The notes below the pieces were generated by a model. It had not been told where the DNA came from and did not search any database. It worked only from the letters and a program-made list of their open reading frames with translations. The translations under genes and the position numbers were made by a program. Below, piece after piece: positions 48,900 through 56,840 of a stretch of DNA of 64,000 nucleotides (its first letter is position 1; every line of letters starts with the position of its first letter). Source of the stretch: Rhizobacter sp. (GTDB lineage Bacteria > Pseudomonadota > Gammaproteobacteria > Burkholderiales > Burkholderiaceae_C); contig JAMLIM010000001.1 in NCBI GenBank assembly GCA_023954175.1, positions 1 to 64,000 on the forward strand, in the 5' to 3' direction.

Positions 48900-50396
48900 T
48901 CAGTTCGGCTCACCGAGCCGAATGGCCTTGCTCACGAGCTGATGGACGCCGCCGATCATGCTCATGTCGAAGCCGTAGTACGGCAGCACCTTGGAAAACT
49001 GCGCCTTGCAGATGGCGCAGATCGCCGCCATGAAATTGACCCCATGCGCATCGACGACGTGCTTCAGCGCCTCCATGCGCGGCAGCGCGCCCTTCACGCG
49101 CACTTCCATCAGGTCGTCGGTCAGCAGTCCGCCGCCACCGCCGCAGCAGAAGGTCGCCTCGTGCGTCGTGCCGGGGGACATGTCGTGGAAGTTGTTCGCC
49201 ACCGCCTTGATGATTTCGCGCGGGATCACGAACTGCCCGCCCGGCATGCTGCCCATGCGCGAGGCGCGCGCGACGTTGCACGAATCGTGGAAGGTGATGA
49301 TGCGGTCGTCGTTCTTTTCCTTGTCGAACCTGAGCGCGCCCTGCTGGATCAGGTCGTAGGTGAGCTCGCAGATGTGCTGCGGCACCGGGTAGCGTTGATC
49401 GAGCCAGTCGAAGGGCCCGATCAGCGTGTTCCAGTAGCTGTAGGCGACGCGCCAGGCGTGGCCGCATTCGCCGACGACGATGCGCCGGACGCGCAGCCGC
49501 TCGGCCTCCTCGCGCACGCGCAGCGAGATCTTCTTCATCTGCTCGTAGTTGCCGATGAAGAGCGCGAAGTTGGCCGCCTCGCTCGCCGTCGAGCTCAGCG
49601 TCCAGCTGATGCCCGCCGCGTGGAAGACCTTGGCGTAGCCGATCAGGCTCTCGACGTGCGGCTCGGAGAAGAAGTCGGCCGACGGCGTGATCAGCAGCAC
49701 CTCGGCGCCCTCGACGTCGAGCGGGAAGCGGACGTCGAGCCCGGTCTCTTCGAGCGTGTCCTCTTCGAGCCCGGCGAGCGTGTCGGCCAGTGCCGGCTCG
49801 GGGATGCCGAGGTTGTTGCCGATGCGGTGCACCTTGCCGATGATCTCGTTCGCGTACTTCTGGCCGAGGCCGACCGAGTCCATGATCTCGCGCGCCGCCA
49901 TCGTCACCTCGGCGGTGTCGATGCCGTAGGGGCAGAAGACGCTGCAACGGCGGCACTCGCTGCACTGGTTGTAGTAGCTCCACCAGTCGTCGAGCACGGC
50001 CTTCGTCATGTCGGTCGCGCCGACGAGCTTCGGGAAGTGCTTGCCGGCGAAGGTGAAGTAGCGCCGGTAGACGCCGCGCATCAGGTCCTGGCGCGCGACG
50101 GGCATGTTCTTCGGGTCGCCGGTGCCGAGGAAGTAGTGGCACTTGTCGGAGCACGCGCCGCAGTGCACGCAGGCGTCCATGTAGACGCGCAGGCTGCGGT
50201 ACTTGCCGAGCAGCTCGCCCATCTTGGCGACGGCACGATCCTCCCAACCGTCGTTCAATTCACCCGGAAAGCCGATGGCCGTCTGGATCGCCGGCGACGC
50301 GATGAACGGCTTGCTGTGCGCCATCGCGCCCGCCCGCACCAGCGGGATCACCGGGTACGGCTTGAGCGCGGGGGTCTCGAACTTGGCGGCGGCCAT
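48900..50396 (-). CDS. dsrK: DsrK, HdrD-like iron-sulfur subunit
   Basis: A 498-residue cytoplasmic subunit related to heterodisulfide reductase HdrD. Two 4Fe-4S motifs (CVHCGACSDKC near residue 75; CSECRRCSVFCP near 125) are followed by CCG-type domains (HDSCNVARA; FCCGGGGGLL; AICAICKAQF), which hold the special cluster reacting with DsrC disulfide. I chose the ATG at 50396 (MAAAKFETPAL). It lies 13 bp after dsrM. Confidence 0.95.
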   Translation of the reverse strand: MAAAKFETPALKPYPVIPLVRAGAMAHSKPFIASPAIQTAIGFPGELNDGWEDRAVAKMGELLGKYRSLRVYMDACVHCGACSDKCHYFLGTGDPKNMPVARQDLMRGVYRRYFTFAGKHFPKLVGATDMTKAVLDDWWSYYNQCSECRRCSVFCPYGIDTAEVTMAAREIMDSVGLGQKYANEIIGKVHRIGNNLGIPEPALADTLAGLEEDTLEETGLDVRFPLDVEGAEVLLITPSADFFSEPHVESLIGYAKVFHAAGISWTLSSTASEAANFALFIGNYEQMKKISLRVREEAERLRVRRIVVGECGHAWRVAYSYWNTLIGPFDWLDQRYPVPQHICELTYDLIQQGALRFDKEKNDDRIITFHDSCNVARASRMGSMPGGQFVIPREIIKAVANNFHDMSPGTTHEATFCCGGGGGLLTDDLMEVRVKGALPRMEALKHVVDAHGVNFMAAICAICKAQFSKVLPYYGFDMSMIGGVHQLVSKAIRLGEPN

Positions 50397-50409
50397 CTCG
50401 ACGGCCCGG

Positions 50410-51138
50410 CTACTTGTCGAGCGCCGCGGCCCAGGCGGCGATGTGGCGCGATTCGCGCGGCGTATCCGCCTGGTTGCGCGTCGGGCTGAAGAAGAGGCCC
50501 GGCGCATGCATCAGCTTGCTGATCGGAAACACGATCATCAGCAACGCGACGAGCGCGAGATGCACGAGCAGCACCGGGTCGCCGGGCAGCGGCTGGACGT
50601 CGAGCCGCATCAGGCCGAGCATGAAGGCCTTGACCGCGACGATGTCGGTATGCCGCACGAAGCGCATGCCCAGGCCGGTGAGGCCGATCGCGATCAGCAG
50701 CGCGAGGTGCAGGTGGTCCGACGGCGTCGAGATGTAGCGCACCCGATCGACGAACCAGCGCCTTGCCCACAGCCCCGCGAGGCCGGCGACCATCATGAAG
50801 CCGGCATAGGTGCCGAAAGGCTGGATCCAGACGATCACGTCCCACACCGGCTGCTGGAAGTAGCGCAGGTGGCGCAGCAGCACGAGCAGCAGCCCGGCAT
50901 GGAACATCCAGCCGAAGATCCACGTCCACTTGCTCGACTTGAACAGGCTCTCGAAGAACACGACCTCGCGCGTCATGCGCAGCGCGACGCCGGACGCCGT
51001 CGTCGGCGCCGGCGTGGTCGGGATCTTCAGCGGCGCCGGCGCGCGCGCGTAGACGCGGATCTTCAGCGCGACGCCGACCACGAGGACCGCGGTCGCGACA
51101 TAGAACAACGCGGCGTAGGCGATCGAGAGCGCGGTCAT
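50410..51138 (-). CDS. dsrM: DsrM, diheme cytochrome b subunit
   Basis: A 242-residue membrane protein of the NarI type with five helices. Histidines that can ligate two b hemes lie in GWMFHAGLLLVLLRHLRYF, SDHLHLALLI and VHLALVALLMIVFPISKLMH. Transfers electrons between the quinone pool and DsrK. Confidence 0.94.
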   Translation of the reverse strand: MTALSIAYAALFYVATAVLVVGVALKIRVYARAPAPLKIPTTPAPTTASGVALRMTREVVFFESLFKSSKWTWIFGWMFHAGLLLVLLRHLRYFQQPVWDVIVWIQPFGTYAGFMMVAGLAGLWARRWFVDRVRYISTPSDHLHLALLIAIGLTGLGMRFVRHTDIVAVKAFMLGLMRLDVQPLPGDPVLLVHLALVALLMIVFPISKLMHAPGLFFSPTRNQADTPRESRHIAAWAAALDK

Positions 51139-51207
51139 GGCGTGATCGGCGCAAACGCTTGCGCGGCGCGTGGGTTCGGGACGCGCTCGCGATGCACGTC
51201 GGGGTGC

Positions 51208-51540
51208 CTAGACGCAGCCCGTCGGCTTGGGCAGCCCGGCGATCTTGCAGGCCTGCTTGGCCGGACCGTAGGGGAACAGCTCGTAGAGGTACTTGCTGTT
51301 GCCCTTGTCTGCGCCGAGCTGCTTGCCGATCGCCTTCGTCAGCACGCGCACCGCGGGCGCGATCTGGTACTCGTTGTAGTAGTCGCGCAGGAAGTTCACG
51401 ACCTCCCAGTGGTTCTCCGACATGTCGACGTTCTCGGTCTTCGCGATCGCCTTGCCGATGTCCTCGGTCCAGTCCGAGAGATTGACGAGATAGCCCTCCT
51501 CGTCGGTTTCGTAGGTCGTGCCGTTGACTTCGATGCCCAT
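51208..51540 (-). CDS. dsrC: DsrC, sulfur-carrier protein
   Basis: A 110-residue full-length DsrC with both functional cysteines in the C-terminal arm, Cys98 and Cys109 (ACKIAGLPKPTGCV). It accepts sulfur from DsrEFH and delivers it as persulfide/trisulfide for DsrAB and DsrMKJOP. Start ATG at 51540 with AAAGGGAGAC in front. Compare with the cysteine-free paralog at the end of the same operon. Confidence 0.97.
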   Translation of the reverse strand: MGIEVNGTTYETDEEGYLVNLSDWTEDIGKAIAKTENVDMSENHWEVVNFLRDYYNEYQIAPAVRVLTKAIGKQLGADKGNSKYLYELFPYGPAKQACKIAGLPKPTGCV

Positions 51541-51596
51541 GATTTCGTCTCCCTTTGCGGATAAGTAGCGCGGATGAATGACTCGGATGAATGGCC

Positions 51597-51896
51597 CTAC
51601 AGCCAGGTTTGGTTGTTCGTGTGCTCGGCGACCAGGTCGACGAAGCCGGCGTAGTCGATCGTGGTGACGCCCTCGGTCAGCCGCGCGCCCAGACCGCGCG
51701 CCGCGGCGTCGGGCTGCAAGACATACACCTTGTGCTTCGCGAGGGCATCGGCGATGCCGGACGCCTGCGCGGCGGCCGCGGTCGCGGCATAGACGGCGTC
51801 CTCGATCAGGAGCACGGCCGAGCCCGGCTGCGCGAGACGCAGGCAACTCTGCAGCGACGAGGTCTGCGCGTGCGAGCGGTTGACGATATGGAGCAT
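51597..51896 (-). CDS. dsrH: DsrH, subunit of DsrEFH
   Basis: A 99-residue TusB/DsrH-type subunit of the hexameric sulfurtransferase DsrE2F2H2. LHIVNRSHAQTSSLQSCLRL has Cys18 at the position where DsrH of purple sulfur bacteria has its conserved cysteine; GSAVLLIEDAVYAA follows. Cytoplasmic. Confidence 0.94.
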   Translation of the reverse strand: MLHIVNRSHAQTSSLQSCLRLAQPGSAVLLIEDAVYAATAAAAQASGIADALAKHKVYVLQPDAAARGLGARLTEGVTTIDYAGFVDLVAEHTNNQTWL

Positions 51897-51912
51897 GGTT
51901 CTTCGGGTTCCG

Positions 51913-52269
51913 TCAGAAGGAAAGCACGACGTCCTGCTCGGCCATCAGCGCCGCCATCTCGGCGCTGCCGAGCACTTCGACCGGCACGATCAGGTCGTCC
52001 TCGCTCAGGCCGCGCGCGTCCATCGACTCACGCTCGACGTAGAGCTTTTCCACGTCGTAGCCTTCGAGCGCGCGGTAGGTCTTGGAGTGGTTCTTGATGC
52101 CGATGCCCTGCGTGTCCTGGCCCTTCACGAGTTCGTAGACGCCGTCGTCGAGGAAGACGAGGCTCACGTCCTGATCGAAGGTGGCAGCGATCAGCACGAC
52201 TTCGAGGCTCTCGAGCGCGAAGATCGTGCCGTAGGGCGCGCGGCGGTTGACGAACATGAACTTCTTCAT
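51913..52269 (-). CDS. dsrF: DsrF, subunit of DsrEFH
   Basis: A 118-residue TusC/DsrF-type subunit: KKFMFVNRRAPYGTIFALES, then VSLVFLDDGVYELVKGQDTQ. It has no cysteine at the DsrE active position, as is normal for DsrF. Lies between dsrE and dsrH with short gaps (21 and 16 bp). Confidence 0.94.
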   Translation of the reverse strand: MKKFMFVNRRAPYGTIFALESLEVVLIAATFDQDVSLVFLDDGVYELVKGQDTQGIGIKNHSKTYRALEGYDVEKLYVERESMDARGLSEDDLIVPVEVLGSAEMAALMAEQDVVLSF

Positions 52270-52290
52270 CGGTCGCTCACTGCCTCCACG

Positions 52291-52650
52291 TCAATCACCG
52301 AAGGTCACGAAGCGGTCGGCCTTGATGCCGCTGTCGACCAGCTGGCCGAGGCCCGAGATGCGAAAGCCCGGCGCGAGCACCTCGTCCTTGATGCCGCGGC
52401 GCAGTGCGGCGGCGACGCAGACGACGAGATCGACGCCGTGCTCCTTGTTCAGCGCCGACCAGCGGTTCACGATGTGGCGGTCGTCCTGCGGCGGTTCGGT
52501 CAGGCGCGTCGAGTTGTAGACGCCGTCGTGATAGAAGAAGACGCGCTGCACCTCGTGGCCCTTTGCGATCGCCGCGGCCGCGAACTGGTACGCCGAGTCG
52601 CTCGCCTGGTGGGTGTAGGGACCGGTGCCGACGAGCAGGCCGAATTTCAT
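52291..52650 (-). CDS. dsrE: DsrE, catalytic subunit of DsrEFH
   Basis: A 119-residue TusD/DsrE-type sulfurtransferase. Cys78 in VDLVVCVAAALRRG is at the same residue number as the active cysteine of the purple sulfur bacterial protein. KFGLLVGTGPYTHQASDSAY is the usual N terminus. I start at MKFGLL (52650); an ATG three codons earlier also exists. Confidence 0.95.
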   Translation of the reverse strand: MKFGLLVGTGPYTHQASDSAYQFAAAAIAKGHEVQRVFFYHDGVYNSTRLTEPPQDDRHIVNRWSALNKEHGVDLVVCVAAALRRGIKDEVLAPGFRISGLGQLVDSGIKADRFVTFGD

Positions 52651-52666
52651 CGCTTGCACACCGGGT

Positions 52667-53746
52667 TCAGAAGCGGATGTGGGTCGACGCGTTCAGGCTC
52701 GAACGCGAACCGCGCCAGTCGTCGATCAGGTACTTGGTGAACGGCAGGTCGCACTTCTCGAAGAAGCGCGGCCAGCCGATGCGCTCGACCCAGTCCGACA
52801 GCCGCTCCCACGCACGCGCGTCGGCCTTGTAGGTGTAGAGGATCTTCTTCACGATCTCGGACACCTCCGGCCAGCGCGGCGGGTTGTTCGGGATGCCCGA
52901 GGCGACCATCTTCATGAAGGTCGGCTTGCCGCGCGCGTTGGAATTCTTGCCGCCGACCCAGATCGCGAACTTGGAATGCTCGGGGTCGTTGATCTGCATC
53001 GGCGGGCACGGCGGGTAGCAGGCGCCGCAGCAGATGCATTTCTTCTCGTCGACCTCGAGCGTCGGCTTGCCGTTGACCATTGCCGGGCGGATCGCTGCCA
53101 CCGGGCAGCGCGCGACGACCGCCGGGCGCTCGCAGACGTTGGCGACGAGGTCGTGGTTGATCTTGGGTGGCTTGGTGTGCTGGATGACGATCGCGATGTC
53201 GGCCTGTCCGCCGCAATTGATCTCGCAGCACGAGGTCGACATGTGGACGCGATTGGGCATGTCCTCGCGGACGAACTCCGCGTACAGATCGTCCATCAGC
53301 GCCTTCACGGCGCCCGATGCATCGGTGCCCGGAATGTCGCAGTGCAGCCAGCCCTGGGTGTGCGAGATCATCGACACCGAGTTGCCGGTGCCGCCGACCG
53401 GAAAGCCACTTTCGGTCAGCGCCGAGATCAGCGGCGCGACCTTGTTCTCGTCCGCCACCATGAACTCGATGTTGGAGCGGATCGTGAAGCGCACATGGCC
53501 GTCGGCGTAGGTGTCGGCGATGTCGCACAGCTTCCTGATCGTGTGCACGTCCATCTGGCGCTGGGTACCGGCGCGCACCGTCCAGACCTCGTCGCCGCTG
53601 TGCGACACGTGGTGCAGGACGCCGGGGCGCGGCCTGTCATGCCACTTCCAGTTGCCGTAGTTCGCCAGCAGCGTCGGATGCATGTACTGCTTGTTGTCGG
53701 GCACCCCGCTCTCGATCGGGGTGCGCATCTTGGTGGCGGTGTTCAT
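52667..53746 (-). CDS. dsrB: reverse dissimilatory sulfite reductase beta subunit
   Basis: The 359-residue catalytic subunit holds siroheme amide and 4Fe-4S. Siroheme-cluster cysteines are seen in MSTSCCEINCGGQ near residue 180 and in ERPAVVARCPVAAI, and a ferredoxin domain in CICCGACYPPCPPM near residue 245. It follows dsrA by 17 bp. The accessory genes around it show that the enzyme works in the oxidative direction. Confidence 0.97.
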   Translation of the reverse strand: MNTATKMRTPIESGVPDNKQYMHPTLLANYGNWKWHDRPRPGVLHHVSHSGDEVWTVRAGTQRQMDVHTIRKLCDIADTYADGHVRFTIRSNIEFMVADENKVAPLISALTESGFPVGGTGNSVSMISHTQGWLHCDIPGTDASGAVKALMDDLYAEFVREDMPNRVHMSTSCCEINCGGQADIAIVIQHTKPPKINHDLVANVCERPAVVARCPVAAIRPAMVNGKPTLEVDEKKCICCGACYPPCPPMQINDPEHSKFAIWVGGKNSNARGKPTFMKMVASGIPNNPPRWPEVSEIVKKILYTYKADARAWERLSDWVERIGWPRFFEKCDLPFTKYLIDDWRGSRSSLNASTHIRF

Positions 53747-53763
53747 CGCAGGGCTCCTTGCGC

Positions 53764-55059
53764 TCAGGCCGCGGCCTTCTTGGCGTTGATGCGTGCGACT
53801 TCGTCGTCCCAGCCGTCGGTGCGCACATAGGGGTTGGTGCGCGGCGTGGCGACCATGTTCGGGTCGATGTCGACGCCGATGCCTTCGAGGAAGTTGACGA
53901 GCCCGATGCGTTCGATCATCTCGCCGGTGCGCTCGTGCTCGAGCGCGTTCTCGGCGAAGAAGTCGATCGCGCGTTGCCCGAGGTCGACCAGCGCCTCGTA
54001 GTCCTCGTCGGTCTTGAGCGGCATGAAGGGCACGACGACGGTGCCCATCAGGTCGCCGATCTTGAGGGTGCGCTTGCCGCCGATCAGGATCGTCGCGCCG
54101 GTGTCGGTGCCGTGCGCGAGCGCGCCCGTCATCACGTTGATGCAGTGCATGCAGCGCACGCAGTTGCTGTTGTCGATCTCGAGCGCATGGGTGTCGCTGA
54201 CCTTCACGCTGGAGATGCTCGGCCCGGTCGCAACGTCCTTGACTTCCTTGAGCATGATCGTCTTCGTCGGGCAACGCGTGACGACGTTGTTGACGAGCTC
54301 GTTCATGCCGTGCTTTTCGAACCACTTGCGCGCGAGTTCCTCGTCGGTGCGCATGTTGTCGCGCCAGGTGCCGATGACGGCCATGTCCGAGCGCTGGATC
54401 GAGTTCATGCAGTCGTTGCTGCAGCCGCTGAACTTGAACTTGAACTTGTACGGCAGCGCCGGGCGGTGGATGTCGTCGAGGAAGGTGTTGATAACCTGCC
54501 GGTGCGCGCGCCCTTCGTCGTAGCAGCTCTGCTCGCAGCGCGCCGCGCCGACGCAGCTCATCGAGGTGCGCACCGCCGGGCCGGCGCCGCCGAGGTCGAA
54601 GCCGAGCTCGTTGATCGCGTCGAACGCGTCCTGCACCTTGTCGGACTTCGCGCCCTGGAACATGATGTCGCCCGACTGGCCGTGAAAGGCGATCAGCCCC
54701 GAGCCGTGCTCCTCCCAGATGTCGCACATCTTGCGCAGCACGTCGGTGTTGTAGTGCATGCCCGCGGGCGGCTGCACGCGCAGCGTGTGGAACTCCGCCG
54801 CGTCCGGATAGACCGGCTCGCCCTTGTCGTTCTTGAGTTCGGTGAAGCGCGGGATGACGCCGCCGCCGTAGCCGAACACGCCGACGGTGCCGCCCTTCCA
54901 GTAGCCCTTCTTCGTCTGGTAGGACGTTTCGAGCTGACCCATCAGGTCGACCATGTAGTCCTTGTCCTTTGCCAGACGCTTGAGTCCGGTCACGAAGCTC
55001 GGCCACGGCCCCCCTTCGAGCTGGTCGAGCATCGGCGTGTCGTGCGGTTTCTTGGCCAT
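53764..55059 (-). CDS. dsrA: reverse dissimilatory sulfite reductase alpha subunit
   Basis: A 431-residue subunit with siroheme-cluster cysteines in TSMSCVGAARCEQSCYDEG and FKFSGCSNDCMNSI, and a ferredoxin domain whose CVRCMHCINVM lies near residue 310. First gene of the 14-gene operon dsrABEFHCMKLJOPN-dsrC-like, nearly all members of which overlap or are spaced by under 25 bp. A palindrome and a -10-like element lie 125-165 bp upstream. Confidence 0.97.
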   Translation of the reverse strand: MAKKPHDTPMLDQLEGGPWPSFVTGLKRLAKDKDYMVDLMGQLETSYQTKKGYWKGGTVGVFGYGGGVIPRFTELKNDKGEPVYPDAAEFHTLRVQPPAGMHYNTDVLRKMCDIWEEHGSGLIAFHGQSGDIMFQGAKSDKVQDAFDAINELGFDLGGAGPAVRTSMSCVGAARCEQSCYDEGRAHRQVINTFLDDIHRPALPYKFKFKFSGCSNDCMNSIQRSDMAVIGTWRDNMRTDEELARKWFEKHGMNELVNNVVTRCPTKTIMLKEVKDVATGPSISSVKVSDTHALEIDNSNCVRCMHCINVMTGALAHGTDTGATILIGGKRTLKIGDLMGTVVVPFMPLKTDEDYEALVDLGQRAIDFFAENALEHERTGEMIERIGLVNFLEGIGVDIDPNMVATPRTNPYVRTDGWDDEVARINAKKAAA

Positions 55060-55300
55060 GTCTCGTCTCTCCTTGCAGGCTGCCAGTTGGCGTGGGGCGC
55101 TCGGTCGCCGTACGATCCCATCGTTTCGACCGAATCGGCGCTGCGACGCCGCGCGCGGCCATCACCTTCCTCGGGTAGCTGAAGATAGACCGTTGAGCAC
55201 GACGCGCCATCACCCGAATGGGCTATCCATCGGTCCCCCGTACCGGGTATGGACGGGGTGCGCGCTCGGCGCGCTCAATGCCCTCTTGCGAAAGGACCCG
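55060..55300. promoter_or_regulatory. divergent promoter region of dsrA and the Cas6-like operon
   Basis: The 241-bp gap holds TCACCCGAATGGGCTA (55210-55225), the shared palindrome with one degenerate arm. On the minus strand a -10-like TCTATC (55189-55184, within CGGTCTATC) follows after 20 bases, matching the spacing before the Rieske fusion gene. A GC-rich inverted repeat ACCCGGTACGGGG-like lies at about 55232-55246. No clear plus-strand promoter for the rightward operon is visible, but the palindrome is central and could serve both. Confidence 0.5.
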
Positions 55301-55531
55301 ATGACGCGCCTGACTGCGTTGGCCAAACTGCACGCGCCGCTCGGTGGACAGGAGATCGAGCTGCAGCAGATCGACTTCGACGGCGGCGGCATGAGCCTGT
55401 TGCGCACCCGCATCCGGGAAAAGAGCCGCTTCACCGTGTTCGACATCGACCCCGTCACCGCGCGGCTGTGGGGCGAGGCCCTGCTGCGATGGGCCGACGC
55501 ACGGGCTGACGAGGCGCCGGCGCGGGAGTGA
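55301..55531 (+). CDS. conserved small protein, first gene of dsr-divergent operon
   Basis: A 76-residue soluble protein I cannot name. It is alpha/beta with TALAKLHAPLGGQEIELQQI, DFDGGGMSLLRTRIREKSRF and an end helix. Start chosen at the ATG with AAAGGA four bases before it. Its stop is within the ribosome site of the Cas6-like gene, so the two are coupled. The context is the only clue to its job. Confidence 0.65.
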   Translation: MTRLTALAKLHAPLGGQEIELQQIDFDGGGMSLLRTRIREKSRFTVFDIDPVTARLWGEALLRWADARADEAPARE

Positions 55532-55533
55532 GC

Positions 55534-56145
55534 ATGCCTGGCGACGACCCGATGCCCACGATGATCGACGTCGCGTTCCCCCTCTGCGGGCGCGCCCTGC
55601 CGCGCGACCACCGGCGCGCGCTGACCGAGGCGCTGGAGGGCGCATTGCCGTGGCTGGCCGCGCTGGCGCATGCCTGGCTGCACCGCGTCAACGTCGCGGC
55701 GGGTGACGGCGCGCTCGCGCTGCTGTCCGGGCGCTCGCGCCTCATGCTTCGCCTTCCACGCTCGCGGGCGGATGACGTCAATGTGCTGGCCGGGGTCGAG
55801 TTGACGATCGGGACCCAGCGCGTGCGCCTGGGCGAACCGCGACGACGCGAGCTGCTGCCCCATTCGACGCTGTATTCGCACCTGGTCGCCGAAGACACGG
55901 CCGACGAGATCGCCTTCCTGAACGCGGTCGCCGGCGAGCTCGTCGCCCTCGAGGTGCGCGCCCGCCCCGTCTGCGGGCGGCGGCAGGCGGTCGACGATGG
56001 CAGGCTCGCGGGCTTCAGCCTGATGCTCGACGGGCTCAGCCCGGAGGCGTCGCTGCGCGTCCTCGAAACCGGCCTCGGCATCGAGCGGCGCCTGGGTTGC
56101 GGGCTCTTCGTGCCGCACAAGTCGGCCGTCGCGGTCGGCGCCTGA
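55534..56145 (+). CDS. Cas6-like endoribonuclease (Cmx6/MYXAN type)
   Basis: A 203-residue protein with the Cas6 fold pattern: IDVAFPLCGRALPRDHRRALTEAL at the start of the first ferredoxin-like half, RSRLMLRLP strand, SLYSHLV-type middle segment, and at residues 180-190 the glycine-rich loop GLGIERRLGCG, which fits the Cas6 consensus G-phi-G-x5-G-phi-G exactly, then LFVPHK. It most resembles the short Cas6/Cmx6 type of myxobacterial I systems. No CRISPR repeats and no other cas genes are in the window. I chose ATG 55534 (GGGAG five bases before); a GTG two codons earlier overlaps the previous stop. Confidence 0.75.
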   Translation: MPGDDPMPTMIDVAFPLCGRALPRDHRRALTEALEGALPWLAALAHAWLHRVNVAAGDGALALLSGRSRLMLRLPRSRADDVNVLAGVELTIGTQRVRLGEPRRRELLPHSTLYSHLVAEDTADEIAFLNAVAGELVALEVRARPVCGRRQAVDDGRLAGFSLMLDGLSPEASLRVLETGLGIERRLGCGLFVPHKSAVAVGA

Positions 56146-56181
56146 CCCCGCACTTCGGCAGTCGATCCGGCACTTCGCACG

Positions 56182-56835
56182 ATGAGCACGACCCCGAACA
56201 CACCGGCGATGCGCGTCAAGAGCCACTGGTTCAAGCCGGGGGCCGAGAAGTCGCCCGCCGAGCAGGCGAGCGCGATGGCCTTCATCACGTGGCGCGTCGC
56301 ACAGCAGATGCTCAAGCGCATGCGCGGCGCGGATTTCGACATCGACGCCGGCACGCCCTACTTCGCCTTCATGCGCGAGGTGCTCGTGTTCCTGATCGCG
56401 CTCACCGACCGCATCGCGGCGGCGCGTCTTGCGCCGGCCGAGCGTGCCGAGTTCACCGTCGCCTTCGTGAATCACCTCGCGCGCACGCTGCAGGGCAACG
56501 AGGACGATCTGCTCGGCCCGCCGCCTGCCGGTGCACCGCCGCACGGCGACACCTTCATCGACCTCGTCAACGAGGTCACGCAGCACTACGCCGAGTTCGG
56601 CGCCGACCCCGACTCGACGGGCGATGAAGCCGGCTTCCAGCCCGATTTCGCCTTCGTGCGCTATCTCGGCCACCGGCTCGAGCCGACGCTGCCCGCGAAG
56701 GACAGGCGCTGGGTCATCGATCAGGTCATGGCGGCGGAGGCGCCGGACGCGATCGGCGTCGTGCAGCGCGCGATGCGTGACCTCTACGACGCAACGCCGC
56801 GCCGCGCGCGGCGCGCCTCGATGAGCGGGGATTGA
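56182..56835 (+). CDS. conserved hypothetical protein (217 aa)
   Basis: A helical soluble protein I do not recognise. Visible blocks are VKSHWFKPGAEKSPAEQASAMAFITWRVAQ (split at residue 27), a helix KRMRGADFDIDAGTPYFAFM, and a C-terminal half with RYLGHRLEPTLPAKDRRWVIDQVMA. No cysteine, no signal, no nucleotide-binding motif. It starts 36 bp after the Cas6-like gene. An N-terminal conserved-looking part suggests a specific family. Confidence 0.65.
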   Translation: MSTTPNTPAMRVKSHWFKPGAEKSPAEQASAMAFITWRVAQQMLKRMRGADFDIDAGTPYFAFMREVLVFLIALTDRIAAARLAPAERAEFTVAFVNHLARTLQGNEDDLLGPPPAGAPPHGDTFIDLVNEVTQHYAEFGADPDSTGDEAGFQPDFAFVRYLGHRLEPTLPAKDRRWVIDQVMAAEAPDAIGVVQRAMRDLYDATPRRARRASMSGD

Positions 56836-56840
56836 CGCCC

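Noticed and set aside
46642-48942. A 766-codon plus-strand frame opposite dsrL
   Set aside because: Antisense shadow; dsrL on the minus strand has all cofactor motifs and fits the operon.
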